Numbered from the stretch's first letter, positions 12,434 through 26,213 are shown. The stretch: 64,000 nucleotides of DNA from Maylandia zebra (GCF_041146795.1 NC_135174.1:20640878-20704877); one strand, 5' to 3'. The notes: generated from the sequence alone by a model not told the origin. Program-made: numbers and translations.

Positions 12434-15400
12434 ATCAAATCAGATTTTTTTTTTTTTGTGTCTGCGTGTTCACACTACAAATAAAATGCGACAGCAAACG
12501 CGCTCTAGTGTGAACGCTCAAAGTGGCCCGCATGCGCAAAAGAAGACTTCACACACAACGCGCTCTGTTTAGACCCAGACCAAACAGTATTGTTTGACAG
12601 ATGGCCGTTAATATAAAGACTTCGGACCAATTTTTGCTTTAAGTTATTTTGTTATTTACATAATAATGTAAATAACCTAATAATTATCCTTATTGCTGTT
12701 TTAGAGGAGCGGTGCTTCAAAGGATAGTTGCAGATTTCTGTCAGAATCTGCAGATTATACAGTACAAATAAAATGTTCACGTTTCTCCAACGATGTCTTC
12801 CCAACAGTTTCACTGACATCTACACTGGATGGCCAGGAAGCGTTCACGATGTCTTCTCGGGTGCTTCTCCGGAGCTGATAATTGGCGTCTGTCTTGTGTC
12901 GGTGACGTAAAAGACGGATTTAATGTGACCTGACCGTTCAAACAGCAGTCGCTTTCTAAAACATCGGCTATGTATCGGATTCAGTACCACATACGAAAGT
13001 GACCCAGATCAGATTTGAAAATATCGGATTTGTGCCATTCACACTGTCATACCATGATCGGATATGGGTCGCATAGGGTCAAAAAAATCGGATTTGATGC
13101 GCTTTTGCCTGCAGTGTGAACGTAGCCTTATATATATTTAACCTGAGTAGCGAAAGACGGCAGTGGGTTTGAAAACTATTTGCTGGGAGTCCGGTGTTCT
13201 CACGGGCTCTAGTGAGCCTTGCCCCCGGCTAGCTATCGAGCTAGTGGGTAACAGACGTCTCCGAAAAGCGCTTTTGAAAATATGTGGTGTCTTGATAAAC
13301 TGAGCAGATATTTGAGGTTTATACAGCTACATTCTCGCCTGAAAATATGTTAAACGTTTATTTTGTGACCCAGAAAGAATAATAAGAGTAATATTAAAAC
13401 TAACTAGCTGCCACCATTGTTGGAAACTGAGCTGGGCTACGCTATGAATTCTGGGACACAGTTTCTTCTTCTTCGGGGTTTAACAGCAGCTGGCATCCTT
13501 GTACATGCAGTGCTGCCATCTTCTGTTTCAGTCCGTTATTGCACTCTTAAATTCTACTACTTATTCCTGCGTCTTTTGTGATCTTACAAAGCTTCAAACG
13601 ACGCGTCGACTATTAAATCAGTCGTCGATGATTTTGATAGTCGACGTAATCGTGACTAGTCGACTAATCGTGGCAGCCCTAATACTGGTCGAGAAATCTG
13701 GTTTGCACTAATGCTTGCTCACCATGCCAATGCACATTACTTGACCATCCAATTACTTGTTTCTCGGTTTTTAGAAAGTCTTCATAACTTCTCTTTTATT
13801 GCTTTTGTTTTATATTACAAAGATTGGTATGAGTCACACAAGAAAGGTCTGGGGTTTTTTTTGTTTTTTTTTTTGTTTTTTTGCAAACCTAGCTGCCTTA
13901 ACCAGTAGGATATCTCTCCATCTATCCATTCCTGTTTATCAGGGACTTGATGCAGCAGTCTAATCAGTGATGTCATGGGAGACAGCCAGGTGAGAAACGT
14001 AATCTCTCCTGCATGTTTTAGGATTGCACTGGGTCTCCTCCCAGTTGGATATGCTAGAATCCCCTCAACTAAGAGCCATCCAGGAGGTATCATAGTCAAC
14101 TGCCTGAACACTGACCCTCTTTCGAACTGCCATTCTCGTCATCCTATCTCTAAGGGTACACTAGTTGCAGATTGCTGATAAAAGCAGCGGAAATGAGCAA
14201 TCAGTTCCTTTGGGTCACTACCCAGAGCTCACGGCCACAGGGAAAGGTAGGAACATAGATCGACCAGTAAATCAACAGCTTCAGCTTGACGCTGACAAAG
14301 GTTTACGGTTTGTTTATCTAAGTCTAAATTTAGCAAAACTGCCTGTATTCACTGAAAACGGGTCACCGCATTCTTGAGTTCCTTTGAGGTCTCCCGCATA
14401 GCAACAGCTATTGCAACTCAAATCATTCTGCATGTATTTATAGATCTGTTTGCAAAATGTCACCCAGTATGTGTAAAATGAGAAGGGTCATGCTTGGAAT
14501 GTTTTAGTCCAGATTCACTCAACTGTCCTCTTCCCTGCCTGAGAGAACATCCTGATGTAAGGCAGCCAGTTTAAATAAAGCAGCTCTTCCAGTGTCCTGT
14601 TTGCTACCTGGCTGTTTCACTCATAACAGATGTTGAGACTAGTAGGTTCAACACACTGTCCTATGTGTTACACAGCTCTCTGATAGCGCCACATTACAGC
14701 TACATTGCTCTGTCTGTTCTGCTATGTAGTAGCCCGACAGTGTGATAACTGTTCTTGCACTCGGTTAGCTCGTGGCTACATCTAAAGGTCATCAGAGCTG
14801 TCGAATGACATCAAGGCCCTATTTAATTTTTTCCTCTAGTTGAATTTGTTTTACAAATTTCTCCCAGGTTTTAATATTAATAAATTGTGATTTGCGATGT
14901 TGTGTTAGCACATTTAAAGCTGTCTGTTACATCTTGCTTCTACAAGAACAGACATGGGGATTGAAGCTGCTCCAAAAAATATATCTAAACCATTTTTAAA
15001 ATGGATTTTAATGTTGTTGTTTTTTTTTTTGCTGATACATGTATGTTCTTTTGATTATCTTTTGAATACACTTGCTTGTTTCAGTATGCCTAAGTAATAC
15101 TAATCCAAAGTAATAAAGGCTACATTGCAGATGGGTTATGATGTTTACAAAGGTGTTGAACCTTTTATGGTCAGCTCTGAGGTTGGACTTGTAGTGCTGT
15201 TAAATGGCACCGCACTTGAATGTGTATGTCATGTGATGACATAAATGGCCGACTATGTTGACATGAGTCACTCTATTAAAGTTTGGTAGCCTTGCTACAC
15301 ACAATCCTAGAAAAGAAGCTGTGTCAGCAATATTTAGGCACTGATTCATCACTTTTAACAGTTGTTTTCCATTATTTTTCCTTCTGATTTTTTTTTTTTT

Positions 15401-18400
15401 TTTTTTTTTTTTTAAACCTTCCCTCCTTCCTTCCTCTCCTGCAGGCGTTGTGGAGGGAGACCTGGCGGCAGTAGAAGCTTATAAGTCATCCGGTGGCGAC
15501 ATTGCCCGACAGCTCACTGCAGACGAGGTGCAGCTCCTTAATCGGTCCTCAGCTTTTGATGTAGGCTTCACTCTGGTACATCTGGCTATTCGCTTTCAAA
15601 GGCAGGACATGCTCGCCATTCTGCTAACAGAGGTAAGCATAGTCTTGAATCTTTGAGCAAAAATTTGCTATAAGTTTTTAATCTTAAGAGGATTTATGTC
15701 AGTTTTTATAAAAAGATCCTAAAAATTCTAACATGCCTGTAAAGTCTTTATGTTACAGAAACTTTTCATTTTTAAGTGCTTTTTTGTATTTCTCATTATC
15801 AGCCACAACCGCTTATAATTGCTCCTTACCAAGTGTGCTATATAATGAAAAATAGATGCTCTTAATGCATAGAATTACAGCAGAAAAGCACTTTTTTAGA
15901 ATTAGGGGGGTATTAGAATTGCTGCTATTCTGTCATTGTTTCTTATGGGGCATGATAAGAGTTGATGTGATTTCGGAGAGCAAACAGTGATTAGGAAAAG
16001 GCACAGGAAGCATGTTGGCAAGCATAGAAAGGCAGGTCTTTACTATGCATGGGAGAGTTTGATCCCCAGAATGAAAAACGCTTGGGTGGGTAAGGTGGAC
16101 CAACTTCCTCTTTTGTGCTGCGTGAAATGCATGGGAACCATGTCTCGACGGCGTATGAGTATGTGTCAAGGATCTCGTCTCTGTTTGAGAAGATTCACTA
16201 ATACTACTAAAACTGGAATTGACAATTCAAACAAAATTGTGAGCAAGAGAAGACAGTGTATCTGAGTGCACAGGATGGCAGCGCATTCACTCTCGGCATG
16301 CAGTGTGGGTGACTACAATGCTTCTGTTTAATAGAATTGGCACTGTGCCTGCCCAGCTTTTGATGCTAACCCTCCTGGCGTGCTGCAGCTGATGGACAAC
16401 ATCTGGCGCGCTACCATAATGTCGTGGGTGGAGCTTGCGGTTTTGAATTTTCAGTTTGGGAGGGCAAGCATTTAGCATAACAAATCTTTTGGGGTAGTAC
16501 ATTTGCAGACGTATCTTAAGTGTAGATAAGTTAGCTTAGTTTTAGTTATATAGTCCAAAGTTCACATATTCATTTAATCTTTTAATTTCATTGTAAAATA
16601 AAATTTTTTAATCTGTGTGCATGTCTATAAGGTGAGCCAGCAAGCAGCCAAGTGCATCCCTTCCATGGTGTGTCCCGAGCTGACGGAGCAGATCCGCAGA
16701 GAGATTGCATCTTCACTACGTCAACGTAAAGGAGACTTCACCTGTTACTTCCTCACCGACTTGGTCACTTTTACTCTGCCCGCAGGTACTTGGGTCTTAA
16801 TGCTTATACCACTTATTTTTTTTTTTTTATTGGTGTGTGTTTGTGCGTGTAATCTAACCTCTCTTCCTGTTTATCCCTTTATCAGTTTTGCTTTATGGGC
16901 CTGTGCTCGCAGAAATATATAATTTTTCCTGTAGCCTCAATAAACAGCTCAGATTAAACTCCCACCCCAACAACCAGTCTTAATATTTGTCATGTCTGAC
17001 ACTGAATATTACTGGCTCCATTTACTCTGGAAGCAAGTAACGGGGAAATAATTACTTTTGTGCTCTTTGGGATTCTATTCATGGCTTCTTTGTAGAATTT
17101 TCTTCTACACAGTATAAATGTCTAAATTGTCAATGTGTGAACTTGAGTGTAAGAATAGGACCCCGCCGCATTGCTCAGAGAAACATCAGCTCGTCCCTGT
17201 GGCATTATGTCTTCACTGAAATGACATGCACTTTACTTTTAAGAACACCCACTGTTCTGATCTAGTCCTGCTGCTGCCCCTGGGAGCAAAGATTATGAAG
17301 CCTTTGCATATAAATTTGAATTTTTGTGTGTGTGCGTCTAATGCCAAGCATTTCACTACAGAGTGAATTTGGCCCGAGGCCAGCTGCAGGGCACTCGCTC
17401 TCTCGCTTTGTCTGTTTGTGTCTCTCTTGCTCTCAGACAAAGCCAGTGCCATTCACTATTGAACCAGAGAACAGCCACCAGTGTTCTGGCTTTGTGTGTG
17501 CACAGTTCAATACACAGAGCTTGTATTTACAGTGTGCCATTGACAAAATGCCATCCAGTGAAGAACATCCCCTCTGTGTGTCATTACTGTAGCATTTATG
17601 TTGCCCTCGGCCTTGTCTACCATTAGGTTATAACGAGCATGAAAACCTATCTTTCCCATGTTTCTCTGCAGATATAGAAGACTTGCCGCCTGCTGTCCAG
17701 GAGAAGTTGTTTGATGAGGTGTTAGATCGAGATGTGCAGAAAGGTACTGAAGATGTCATTCTTTATATCCTGTGTCATATTCTCAATCTGTCCAGTTGCA
17801 TGTTTTCAGCCATTCACGTCCTGCAATAGAAGGGACTTTAAACTAGCATCTTCCCTGCCTGTGTTTGTCTTCAATCAGCTCCCCACCTCCTGCTTCGTCT
17901 TCTTTTCCTTTTCTAATTAGGTTAATTGAGCTCACTAGTTTCCCTCCCACATACTTATCTAATGACACTCTCCCAGTGCAGCTGTGTGTGTGTTTTGTGT
18001 TTCAACGAAGATATAAAAGGAGTGTTATGACCCATTTAAGCCACCTTAAAGTGGGCTACTGGATAGAGCTGCCTTGAGTTTCTGGTGCAGAATATGATTG
18101 CATATTCAGGGAGATGTGTTTAATAATATTTCACGATGGGAAGAGAAAAGCAGGTTTTGCATTTTGCATTTTGTCCCTGCGGAAATAGCGGCTGCAGCAG
18201 CTGCACATCTGAAACACTTAACGCAGCATCTATGCAATCCTATGCTGAGTTTTTGGAAACACAATTTTTTGTTTTGATTCTTTTCATTAAACTATCAAAT
18301 ATATTAGCGGAGAAAATAAATGCAGCCACAAGTTCCTCTTTTGTGTTTTCACTGCAACAAAACAGAACTTGATTAGTTATTGTCTTGGAGTCCTCAACAC

Positions 18401-20256
18401 CCAATCGCACATTTATATCTGTTTATAGAACTGGAAGAGGAATCTCCTGTTATCAACTGGTCTCTGGAGCTGGGGACACGCCTGGACAGTCGCCTCTACG
18501 CCTTGTGGAACCGCACTGCCGGAGACTGCCTGTTGGACTCTGTTCTGCAGGCCACCTGGGGCATCTACGACAAGGACTCTGTCCTCCGCAAGGCTCTCCA
18601 CGACAGCCTGCACGACTGCTCCCACTGGTGAGAGGCTCAGCCCTACACAGTTCCTGTAGTCTGATACTTGACACTTGAAAATTTTCACAGGCTGCTCTCA
18701 GTTCATGTTGCATATTCAAAAATGGCCTCGTGTTATCTGCATAAAAACAAAGCGAGAGCAGACGAACTGAAAGAAATAAACTGCAAACAAGACTGGACAC
18801 ATTAAAACAACAACAAAAAGTCATTCATCATTTCCCCCTCTACCAAGTTATGCTATTTTATTTAATTAGACTTTATTGTATTGATTCGATTCACTTTAAC
18901 ACAAGCACTTTGTTTTTTTTTCCTTTGTGAATTTATGACCTGTTTACATCATAATTATATTTATTCTAAAGTTTTTGCTATATTCTTGGAATACGAGTGA
19001 CTGTAAATCCAGATTTTCAAACTGGTGTATAACAGAATATTCTTTCTAGAGGACATGCCTATAGACTACACTCATACAAGACAAAAAACATGGGTAGAAG
19101 TCCTTTTAATGAGCATTGCAGGTGTGTGGATTGTTCTGTTTATGTATAATTAAGACCTCTGGCACTTAAAGTGTAGCTCTTTTGAAGCTCTGTAAATGGA
19201 TACATAAAGTAATCCATTCTATACAAGCAGGCTGAGCTCGAGGTCACCTTTAATTCAATAAGCTTTGAAAATAGTATAATAATATTCTTTTTTTTAAAAA
19301 TAGGTTTTACACACGCTGGAAGGAGTGGGAGTCATGGTACTCGCAGAGCTTTGGTTTACATTTCTCCCTCAGAGAGGAGCAGTGGCAGGAAGACTGGGCC
19401 TTCATTCTGTCTTTGGCCAGCCAGGTAATTATGTTGTTGTCTCTGGTTTACAGCCTACCTTCACTTCCATTGAGTTTAAAGACAGTGGTACATTTTAAAT
19501 GTGTTTTATTTTTTGGTCTACAAAAGAAATAAAAGCTGGAAAATGATGTATAAATTGATGCACTAACAAAGGCAAAACGGGAAGGTTTATGACCCAAAAC
19601 GTCTGTCTCCAAAATATTTACATAACAATAGTCCCTTTCCTCTCTTGCATTGTTTGCATATTCATTAGACTCTTGCAGCACTCCAGTCAGCAAAAGCGTG
19701 TGAGTCATATTGCAATAATTGTGGGAAAACATCAAAATTGCAATGTATCGCCTGTATTTGATCAAGGAAAGGCAACTCATAAGATAGTTGGATGCATTTA
19801 TATTTTGCTCACTCAACTCAAAAACTGTCATTTACAAACAGCTATCCTCAAAGAAACTCAATATGCACAATTAATACAGTTGAACAAATATCAATTAAAT
19901 AAGCCCTTTTACATTGAAATCATTTGAAACAGTCTTTTCAAAGCTAGAAGCTGATCTGCTTAATATCTTGACATGAACACAATCAGTCTGTTCGTGGAGC
20001 CTCTTCCATCTGGTCTCTAACACTGGGTAGTCGTGTTACGTGCACAACGCTCACTCCGCCGCCTCAAACAGGCCGATAGGTTATCTCGTCAGTACGGGCG
20101 TGCGGTTATATAATTCAACAGGCTGACACCGCAGTTGCAAGTAGATTAATTGTGCTTGCCAACTTCACGACACCACCAGAAGTGCAAAACATATGTTAGT
20201 GTAGCTATTGATTTGCTGTTTTGTCAGATTCTGTTGCTGCAGTGACCTCGACCACG

Positions 20257-20287
<31 letters not shown>

Positions 20288-23200
20288 AACTCTATTTGAG
20301 GAAATAAAGGTCTGCATAAAGCACAAGCTACTGAAACTATGAACTATTGTCATATATGTGCATTAGTCTAAATGGGAAAAGACAGTCGGAAGGGTCGCAC
20401 TGTGCATGGTGGATCATGTGTGAATGACAGATAGGACATAAGCAATTTACTGCTGATCCCCTAAGATGAAGTTGTAGACAGCTGATCTACCGGCACGCCT
20501 GCTGAAGCAGCACTCTCTCTCCCCAGCATGTGACCTTGGGATTTACAGGCATTTAGCTTAGAGCCACTCTACCAGCAGCACAAACAAACACAGCAAAAGC
20601 TACCAAGCGATGACCTCGTCTCAGGCTTTGACAGCAACGGAGAGATGAGAGCCGAAGGATAAAAACCAAGCTTTTTAAATCCCATCCCACAAGGCTGAAA
20701 CTTTGAAACCCCTTTTTATGCGATAGATCATTGCAGCAGTAGAATATTTAAAAGTGCTTATGTAATGTGCCCAATGAGAAGGAAAGAAAAGCGTTCATAC
20801 TCGCGCATAAGATACTTTTCTCTTTGCAGTATGATCACAATGCCTAACTATTCTTATGCTTTTTCTTTTTCTCCTCCTTTTTAGCCCGGGGCCAGCCTAG
20901 AGCAGACCCACATTTTTGTTCTTGCACATATTCTTCGAAGACCCATCATAGTCTACGGAGTGAAATACTACAAAAGTTTCCGTGGGGAAACGTTAGGATA
21001 CACTCGTTTTCAAGGTGAGGCATCGTGTGGCTGTAATACAAAACGGTGTTCTCAACTCAGATCCTGAACTTGTAAAGGGTGTCAGATCTTGGGGAAAATG
21101 GAAACAGAGTACTGACACTTGCTGATCAGTATGTTTCTTAATATTTATTGATGTGACTATCAAAGGTGAAGCTTTGGACCCTCGTGTGTGCACTGTAGAG
21201 GGTGTAGTAGTCACTTATGTTACAGCTCTGCTAATATTTAATTTAAGCAGAAAGAACTTTTTAAAATTGAGTGGAATTTGTGATAAACTGACCCCGGTGA
21301 GCTTCGCTGTTTATTTCTAACATTTATCATGGCGTGAGCTTTAAACACCTGCAGCAACACCACATGAAACAAGGCCATTAGAATTACTCATACAGACAGG
21401 CTATTGTGTATGAGATGCAGAGTGAGCACAGCTGGAGTGCGTGGCTGCCAGAATATCTTGACCTCATTCGGTGTGCTGCACTGATAATTTGAATAAATAA
21501 AATGGTCTGTGATGCCTCGCTGTGTATCTGTTCCGTTTAGGGTGCAGCCTGGTTATGATGGCCTGCCTCAATTACGGTAATTATGTGTGTAGACTGAAAC
21601 CATAGCTTTTGTGTACATTGCACGCTAAGTGTTTAGTGATTGCTGGTGTGCTTTTGGAGCTGGAAGCTGGCCTGTCAGAAGCCAGAGGGGTGAGGGCGGG
21701 TGCACTTCTGAAAAAGCAGAGCATCAGGCTGCACCGCGGAGCTCGTCTCTGCTCACAAAGAACCGGTTGTTTTCAGCGGGCTAAAAAGCAGCCGCCTCTA
21801 GCGTCAGGTCAAATCTGAGAGTGCGCTCGGCCTCGGCTGACATTTGCACACAATTTGAGCGAACAGTTGCCGAGCCTGTTCCTGGCCGATGCCTCGAGTG
21901 CTGTGGCGTGCAGCACCTTTTGACTAGTTTGTGTGTCTTCAGGTGTGTACCTGCCTCTGTTATGGGAGCAGAGCTTCTGCTGGAAGAGCCCCATTGCCCT
22001 GGGCTACACACGGGGTCACTTCTCGGCCCTGGTGGCTATGGAGAACGACGGCTACGACAATCGCGGTGCGGGCGCCAACCTCAATACTGACGACGATGTC
22101 ACAGTCACTTTCCTGCCATTGGTGGACAGCGAAAGGAAGCTGCTGCATATTCACTTCCTGTCTGCACAAGAGGTAGGAACTGTGGTTGTGCTGTAAAACT
22201 GCAGATTTGTTAATTTTTTTTTTTTTAATTTAACTTTAAAAAGCAGGTAATTGGGTAATTTTGAGAAGTGTATTTTGGTATTACTGTAAATATTTTTGAA
22301 CTTTACTGCTTTTTTTGGGGGGCGGGGGGTGGAACTGACAGAGGAGGCGGAGCTGGAGGTGGCAGAGGAGACAAAGGTCCTAATTTTTATTTTCTTATTG
22401 GGAGTGACCAGGATGGACAAGATTAAGATTTAGTACATCACGGGGACAGCTTAGGTATAGTGGTTTGGAGATGTGCAGAGGAGGGATGGTGTTTGATTTG
22501 AGCTACTGGGAAGGAGGATTCATGGATGTAGTGAAGGAGGATAAAAAGAGGGGTGGCATGAAAGACGAGGATGCTAGGGATAGTGTGATTATGGAGGCGG
22601 CTGATCCACTGTAGCGGCTAATGAAGAATATTAGAAAGCCTAGCAGGGTTATGCCAGCTCAATTTCCAAAAAGAACTGTGCTGACTGCATTTAAAGCCCA
22701 GTCTACAAGGCTAGGTTAAAATATTAGGTGTAGGTGGGATGTTGGGATGTGAAGAAACAGCAGTTGGATCAATTACCCAGTGTATTTTGACTTGTAGACA
22801 AGCTGGTTTCACCATGTGACCATGTAATAATGTAGCGCACTACCAGATGTTATAAGCCTTTCACTTGTACCATTTCTGAGTCACAGTACTTAAAACTGCA
22901 TTAATCTTAAAATATGAAAAATCTACCAGTTGTATTTAATACTTGTTGCATTTCATCAAAACTGAATCTACAGTTTGGGTGGAGCGGCCTTTGTAATAAA
23001 AATTCCAGTTTTGGTAGCAGTGCCTCGTGAAACGATTAACAATCTTTAGCATTAGTTTCAGTGATTTTGGCTGTAGACCAGTTTTAGCTTTGTTTTTTGC
23101 AAATTAGTCTTGATGCAGGAAAGCTTTTAACATGTGCTATTGTGAGGTGAAAGCGTGTATCTGAACATTACTAATAGCATGTTTTGTGTGTGACTTCAGA

Positions 23201-23415
23201 TGGGCAACGAGGAGCAGCAGGAAAAGCTGCTGAGGGAATGGCTGGACTGCTGCGTGACAGAAGGAGGCATGCTGGCTGCCATGCAGAAGAGCTCTCGCCG
23301 CCGTAACCACCCCTTGGTCACCCAGATGGTGGAGAAGTGGTTGGACAGATACCGCCAGATCCACCCCTGTGCCTCTCTCTCCGATGGCGAGGAAGAGGAC
23401 GATGAAGATGAGTGA
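9390..23415 (+). CDS. zranb1: Ubiquitin thioesterase ZRANB1 (TRABID), 9 coding exons, complete
   Basis: Coding exons: 9390-10218, 15445-15632, 16632-16785, 17672-17743, 18429-18627, 19304-19424, 20885-21014, 21943-22172, 23200-23415. All introns are GT-AG, phases agree, 712 residues (human 708). TRABID is an OTU-family deubiquitinase preferring K29- and K33-linked chains, active in Wnt and innate signalling. Three NZF zinc fingers with identical spacing are visible: Cys10/13/24/27, Cys91/94/105/108 and Cys160/163/174/177. The ankyrin-type ubiquitin-binding region follows (about 250-345), then the OTU domain with catalytic Cys448 in AGDCLLDSVLQATWG and His590 in YTRGHFSALVAMEN. The acidic tail ends EEEDDEDE. 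No frameshift, no lost key residue. The largest intron (10219-15444) carries most of the transposons. Downstream ctbp2 is convergent, as in human. Confidence 0.98.
12120..13689. mobile_element. Non-autonomous hAT-type DNA transposon with 8-bp TSD
   Basis: The element spans 12128-13681 between perfect 8-bp direct repeats ATACTGGT (12120-12127 and 13682-13689), the duplication length typical of hAT. Both ends start TAGGGCTGCCAC and continue into related inverted repeats rich in AGTCGACTAGTC. No transposase frame remains. The interior is interrupted by a second element at 12359-13127. Confidence 0.9.
12359..13127. mobile_element. Second terminal-inverted-repeat element nested in the hAT
   Basis: The left end reads GATACGTTCACACTGCAGG and the right end, reversed, GGCTACGTTCACACTGCAGG, so the ends form an inverted repeat of about 20 nt. 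Imperfect inverted similarity continues inward, for example GATTTT-rich stretches and TCGGAT/ATCAGA motifs. A run of 37 T lies at 12396-12432. No transposase is visible. The target duplication is unclear, so the exact ends are uncertain by a few bases. Confidence 0.65.
13895..14290 (-). mobile_element. Degenerate non-LTR retrotransposon 3' fragment
   Basis: Read on the minus strand, broken frames match the C-terminal end of a reverse-transcriptase polyprotein, including pieces like PTGRRPS and VYLYQS-type stretches. The same family occurs at 40.0 kb and 40.5 kb, where it is better preserved. The fragment is 5'-truncated and carries several disruptions. Confidence 0.75.
15633..23199 (+). other. 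zranb1: zranb1 introns 3 to 9
   Basis: Seven introns between the listed coding exons. Nothing coding is visible in them. Apart from the retroelement tail at about 22.37 kb and a run of 27 T at 20257-20283, I see only AT-rich unique-looking DNA. The block at 15.94-16.50 kb is more CG-rich than its surroundings but I cannot assign it. Confidence 0.7.
22365..22640 (+). mobile_element. Degenerate non-LTR retrotransposon tail
   Basis: The segment resembles the end of a fish reverse-transcriptase ORF in which a short R/W/F-rich block is followed by sequence reading FMDVVKED and then a tryptophan- and glycine-rich end, here around GGATTCATGGATGTAGTG. Frames are broken. It sits in zranb1 intron 9. 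Identification rests on remembered consensus of dispersed fish repeats. Confidence 0.5.
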
Positions 23416-24790
23416 GTGAGGGGGAAATAGAGAAGAGAGAAAAGAGCTCTTAAATCTGTGGAATGGACATTATAGGGTCTGGGAGAGACTACCTTGCTAT
23501 CTACATTTCCCCTTCCCCTCCCTCGTTTCTCCAAAAATGTAAATCTTTAACTTGTAATAATGCATGTGTTCTGTGAGCTCTGTGGTAGAGAAGATACCAG
23601 CACCATCAAACAGAATCCTGATTACTGCTCCCATGAACGCAAGTCCACTTGGTTTGCTTCCCTATAGTCCTTACCGGTTATCTTGATGCTTCCTGTCAAG
23701 GTAATTATCTCACCGTGAGAGAAGTAATAGCTCATATAGGAAAAATATACTGTATTTAAGGAAATCCTGAAGCTGCACTAGATGGCAAAGTTCATTTATA
23801 CAGAATTGCCTGACAGAAATTTTTGCTTCAAACTGAGAGGATGATAATCCTTTTTTTGTGTGTGTGTGTGTGTGTATGTTTAAGGTTTACAGAGCACTTG
23901 TTTTCCTGATTGCTGATCCCCTCTACAAAGCCCCATTTGATGTTGAATTTATTTATTTGTTCAGAAGAGTTGGCACGCGGAGGCGATACCCTTTGTTCTG
24001 CCCCGTTTTATCTGTTTTTTGGTTGCTTTTTTTTTTTTTTTTGATCTTTTCAGTTGAAGTATTGAAGTATTTTATTTTGCACAGATTATACATAAATTCT
24101 GTGAGGGGGGGGAGGACATACAGGCTTACTGACATTTCTATGTGTGACACAGTTTGTGTTTGAGTGGGGGTGGTGATGATGCTGGTGGGGGAAAGAAAAC
24201 CAAACGCCCCGCCTCTTTCAGTGGACAGCGTTAATATTAAATTTGACTCACTTGCACCTACTTACTTACTTGCATTGTTCATTAATTCCCACTGTTAAAT
24301 TCGTTGTTTGAATTGGTGACGCCACACACGTACGATTGCTTTTCCTTCCTGTTATAGCTGAAGTCACTGGGTGATGGTGGATCGGGAATGTTTGATCGCA
24401 CACAAGGACACAGCCAATAATGTTCACATTGTGCACCCACATCATCTAAATATAAGTAGGATCACTGCAGTATGGAGTTCTCTATAGTGCAAATCACAGT
24501 TAGTTTTAGAAGCATGTCATAAACTGTATATAAAAGATGGCTTTAGCCTCGGTACCATCACTTATTGGTTAGTAAAGTTATGTTGTAAAGGCTCAAATTG
24601 AATATTTACATCTTGGCCATCATGGTGCTTGATAGTGGGGCTAATTTGGCCAAGAAAATTACACATTCAGGACAAGATGGGCCCCACATTAGCTTTATCA
24701 TCATTTTTAACTCGGACGTGGGCCGTAATTTGCAACGTGCAAAACAACAGTTTAGACAAAATTAAATACAAATTTTTATTAAAGTTTAAA
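23416..24790 (+). other. zranb1: Probable zranb1 3' UTR
   Basis: Directly follows the TGA. It contains a short TG repeat near 23858-23878 and no open reading frame of interest. No canonical AATAAA occurs before the Tc1 remnant; ATTAAA variants are at 24236-24241, 24761-24766 and 24778-24783, the latter two being the better candidates for the end. The right limit is therefore approximate. From 24.8 to 25.25 kb the sequence is AT-rich with homopolymer runs and no feature I can name. Confidence 0.5.
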
Positions 24791-25253
24791 TTTCTGAATA
24801 AGACTTTTAATATTAATTAACCTGCAGGGTTCTTTTTGTAGCCAAAGAGTTTCCCCCTGCTGGCAATATGAAGAACTGCAGGTTTAAGGTAGGTTTCACT
24901 TATGTTCCATACATTCATCTTTTATATACAGTCTGTTATTTTACCCCCTCAGCAGGATTTTGTTTAAAACTTACAGAATTACTAGATCAAGAGAGGTTTA
25001 TAAAAACAGACCTTTTTCCCCCCCCCCTCCCCTTTAAATTAATTGTTCTGGGACTAAACAATGTGAGATTGTTTTTGTTTTTCATTCAATAAGAAGTTAT
25101 TTCTTGTAGCCCCAAATACTGGATTTCATTCTATTTCAGTATTGTCTTCATCCCCCCCCACCACCACCAAGTATTGGGGCTTTACACTTGTGATAAAGCC
25201 CTGATATTGTGATTTTTATTTTATTTTATTTTTTTCATAATTATGAAATATAC

Positions 25254-26213
25254 ACTTGCTGATCACTTTATGAAGTACACCATGCTAATACCGTGTGGAC
25301 TCTTTTTTTTTTTGCCTTCAGAATGACCTTCATTTTTCATAGCATACAATTAAAATTGTATTAGAAACAGTGCTCTGAGATTTTGATCATATTGACATAA
25401 TAGCATCACACAGTTGCTGCAGATTTGTTGGCTGCACGTTCATGCTAATCCATGATGTGACTCTCCCATTCTACCACATCTGAAAAGGTGCGCAGTGAGA
25501 TCTGGTGACAAGCACAGCAGATTGTCACATTGAGAAACAAGTCTGAGAAGACTTGAGCTTTGTGATATAGTGTTATCCTGCTGGAAGCGGCCATCAGAAG
25601 GTGGGTATACTGTGGTCAGAAAGGGATTGAGATGGTCAGCAGCATTACTCAATAATAAATTGGTACCAACAGGATCAAAAAGTACCAAGAAAATATCCCA
25701 TCACTCCATCACTGATACAAGGAACGATGGATCCATGCTAGGAATTTGGTGTTATCATCTAAATGTTGCAGCAGAAATCAAGACATGCAAACCAGGCAAC
25801 ATTTTTCCAGTCTTCTTCTTCTGTTGTCCAATTTGACAAATCTTCAAATTGTAGCTTCAGCTTCCTGTTCTTATCAGACAGACACAGCACGCATGTGATC
25901 TTCTGCTGTTGTACGCCACCTGCTTCAAGGTTCGATGCGTTGCGCTTTCAGAGATGCTCTCCTGCATGCTCCGTGCACGATTAATGCACTTTCACCCAGA
26001 GAAGTGCCACTCACCTTTCTTCTCTACTGTACGGGGAAATTCCCAGTAGATCAGTAGTTACTGATATACTTACTAAAATCACCTTTCTTCTGCATTCTGC
26101 TGGGCCTTTGAAGGCCAATCTTGACTGTACATGGCTAAATGTGATTATTTTCTTGCTGTGACATTTGCTGAGTTAACAAACAGGTGTACCTAATGAAGCG
26201 GCCAGTGCATGTA
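25254..26213 (-). mobile_element. Decayed Tc1/mariner-type transposon
   Basis: The ends are inverted relatives: left CACTTTATGAAGTACACC, right (reversed) GCTTCATTAGGTACACC. Minus-strand translation around 25.58-25.67 kb still gives PFLTTVYPPSDGRFQQDN, the region of a Tc1 transposase that holds the second catalytic aspartate. The frame is broken elsewhere and the N-terminal half is largely missing. At about 960 bp it is shorter than an intact element. It lies between the convergent 3' ends of zranb1 and ctbp2. Confidence 0.88.

Larger units (their letters stand above)
10219..15444 (+). other. zranb1: zranb1 intron 2 with several transposons
   Basis: Flanked by G|GTGAGT and a T/C-rich tract ending CTCCTGCAG. 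It contains a hAT element with a nested second element and a reversed non-LTR fragment, listed separately, plus T-runs near 11.05 kb and at 15388-15413. The remaining parts (10.2-12.1 kb and 14.3-15.4 kb) show no exon or RNA gene I can support. Confidence 0.85.

Noticed and set aside
15987..16265. 92-codon plus-strand frame in zranb1 intron 3
   Set aside because: No match, no splice context; the arginine/lysine content is unremarkable for intronic sequence.
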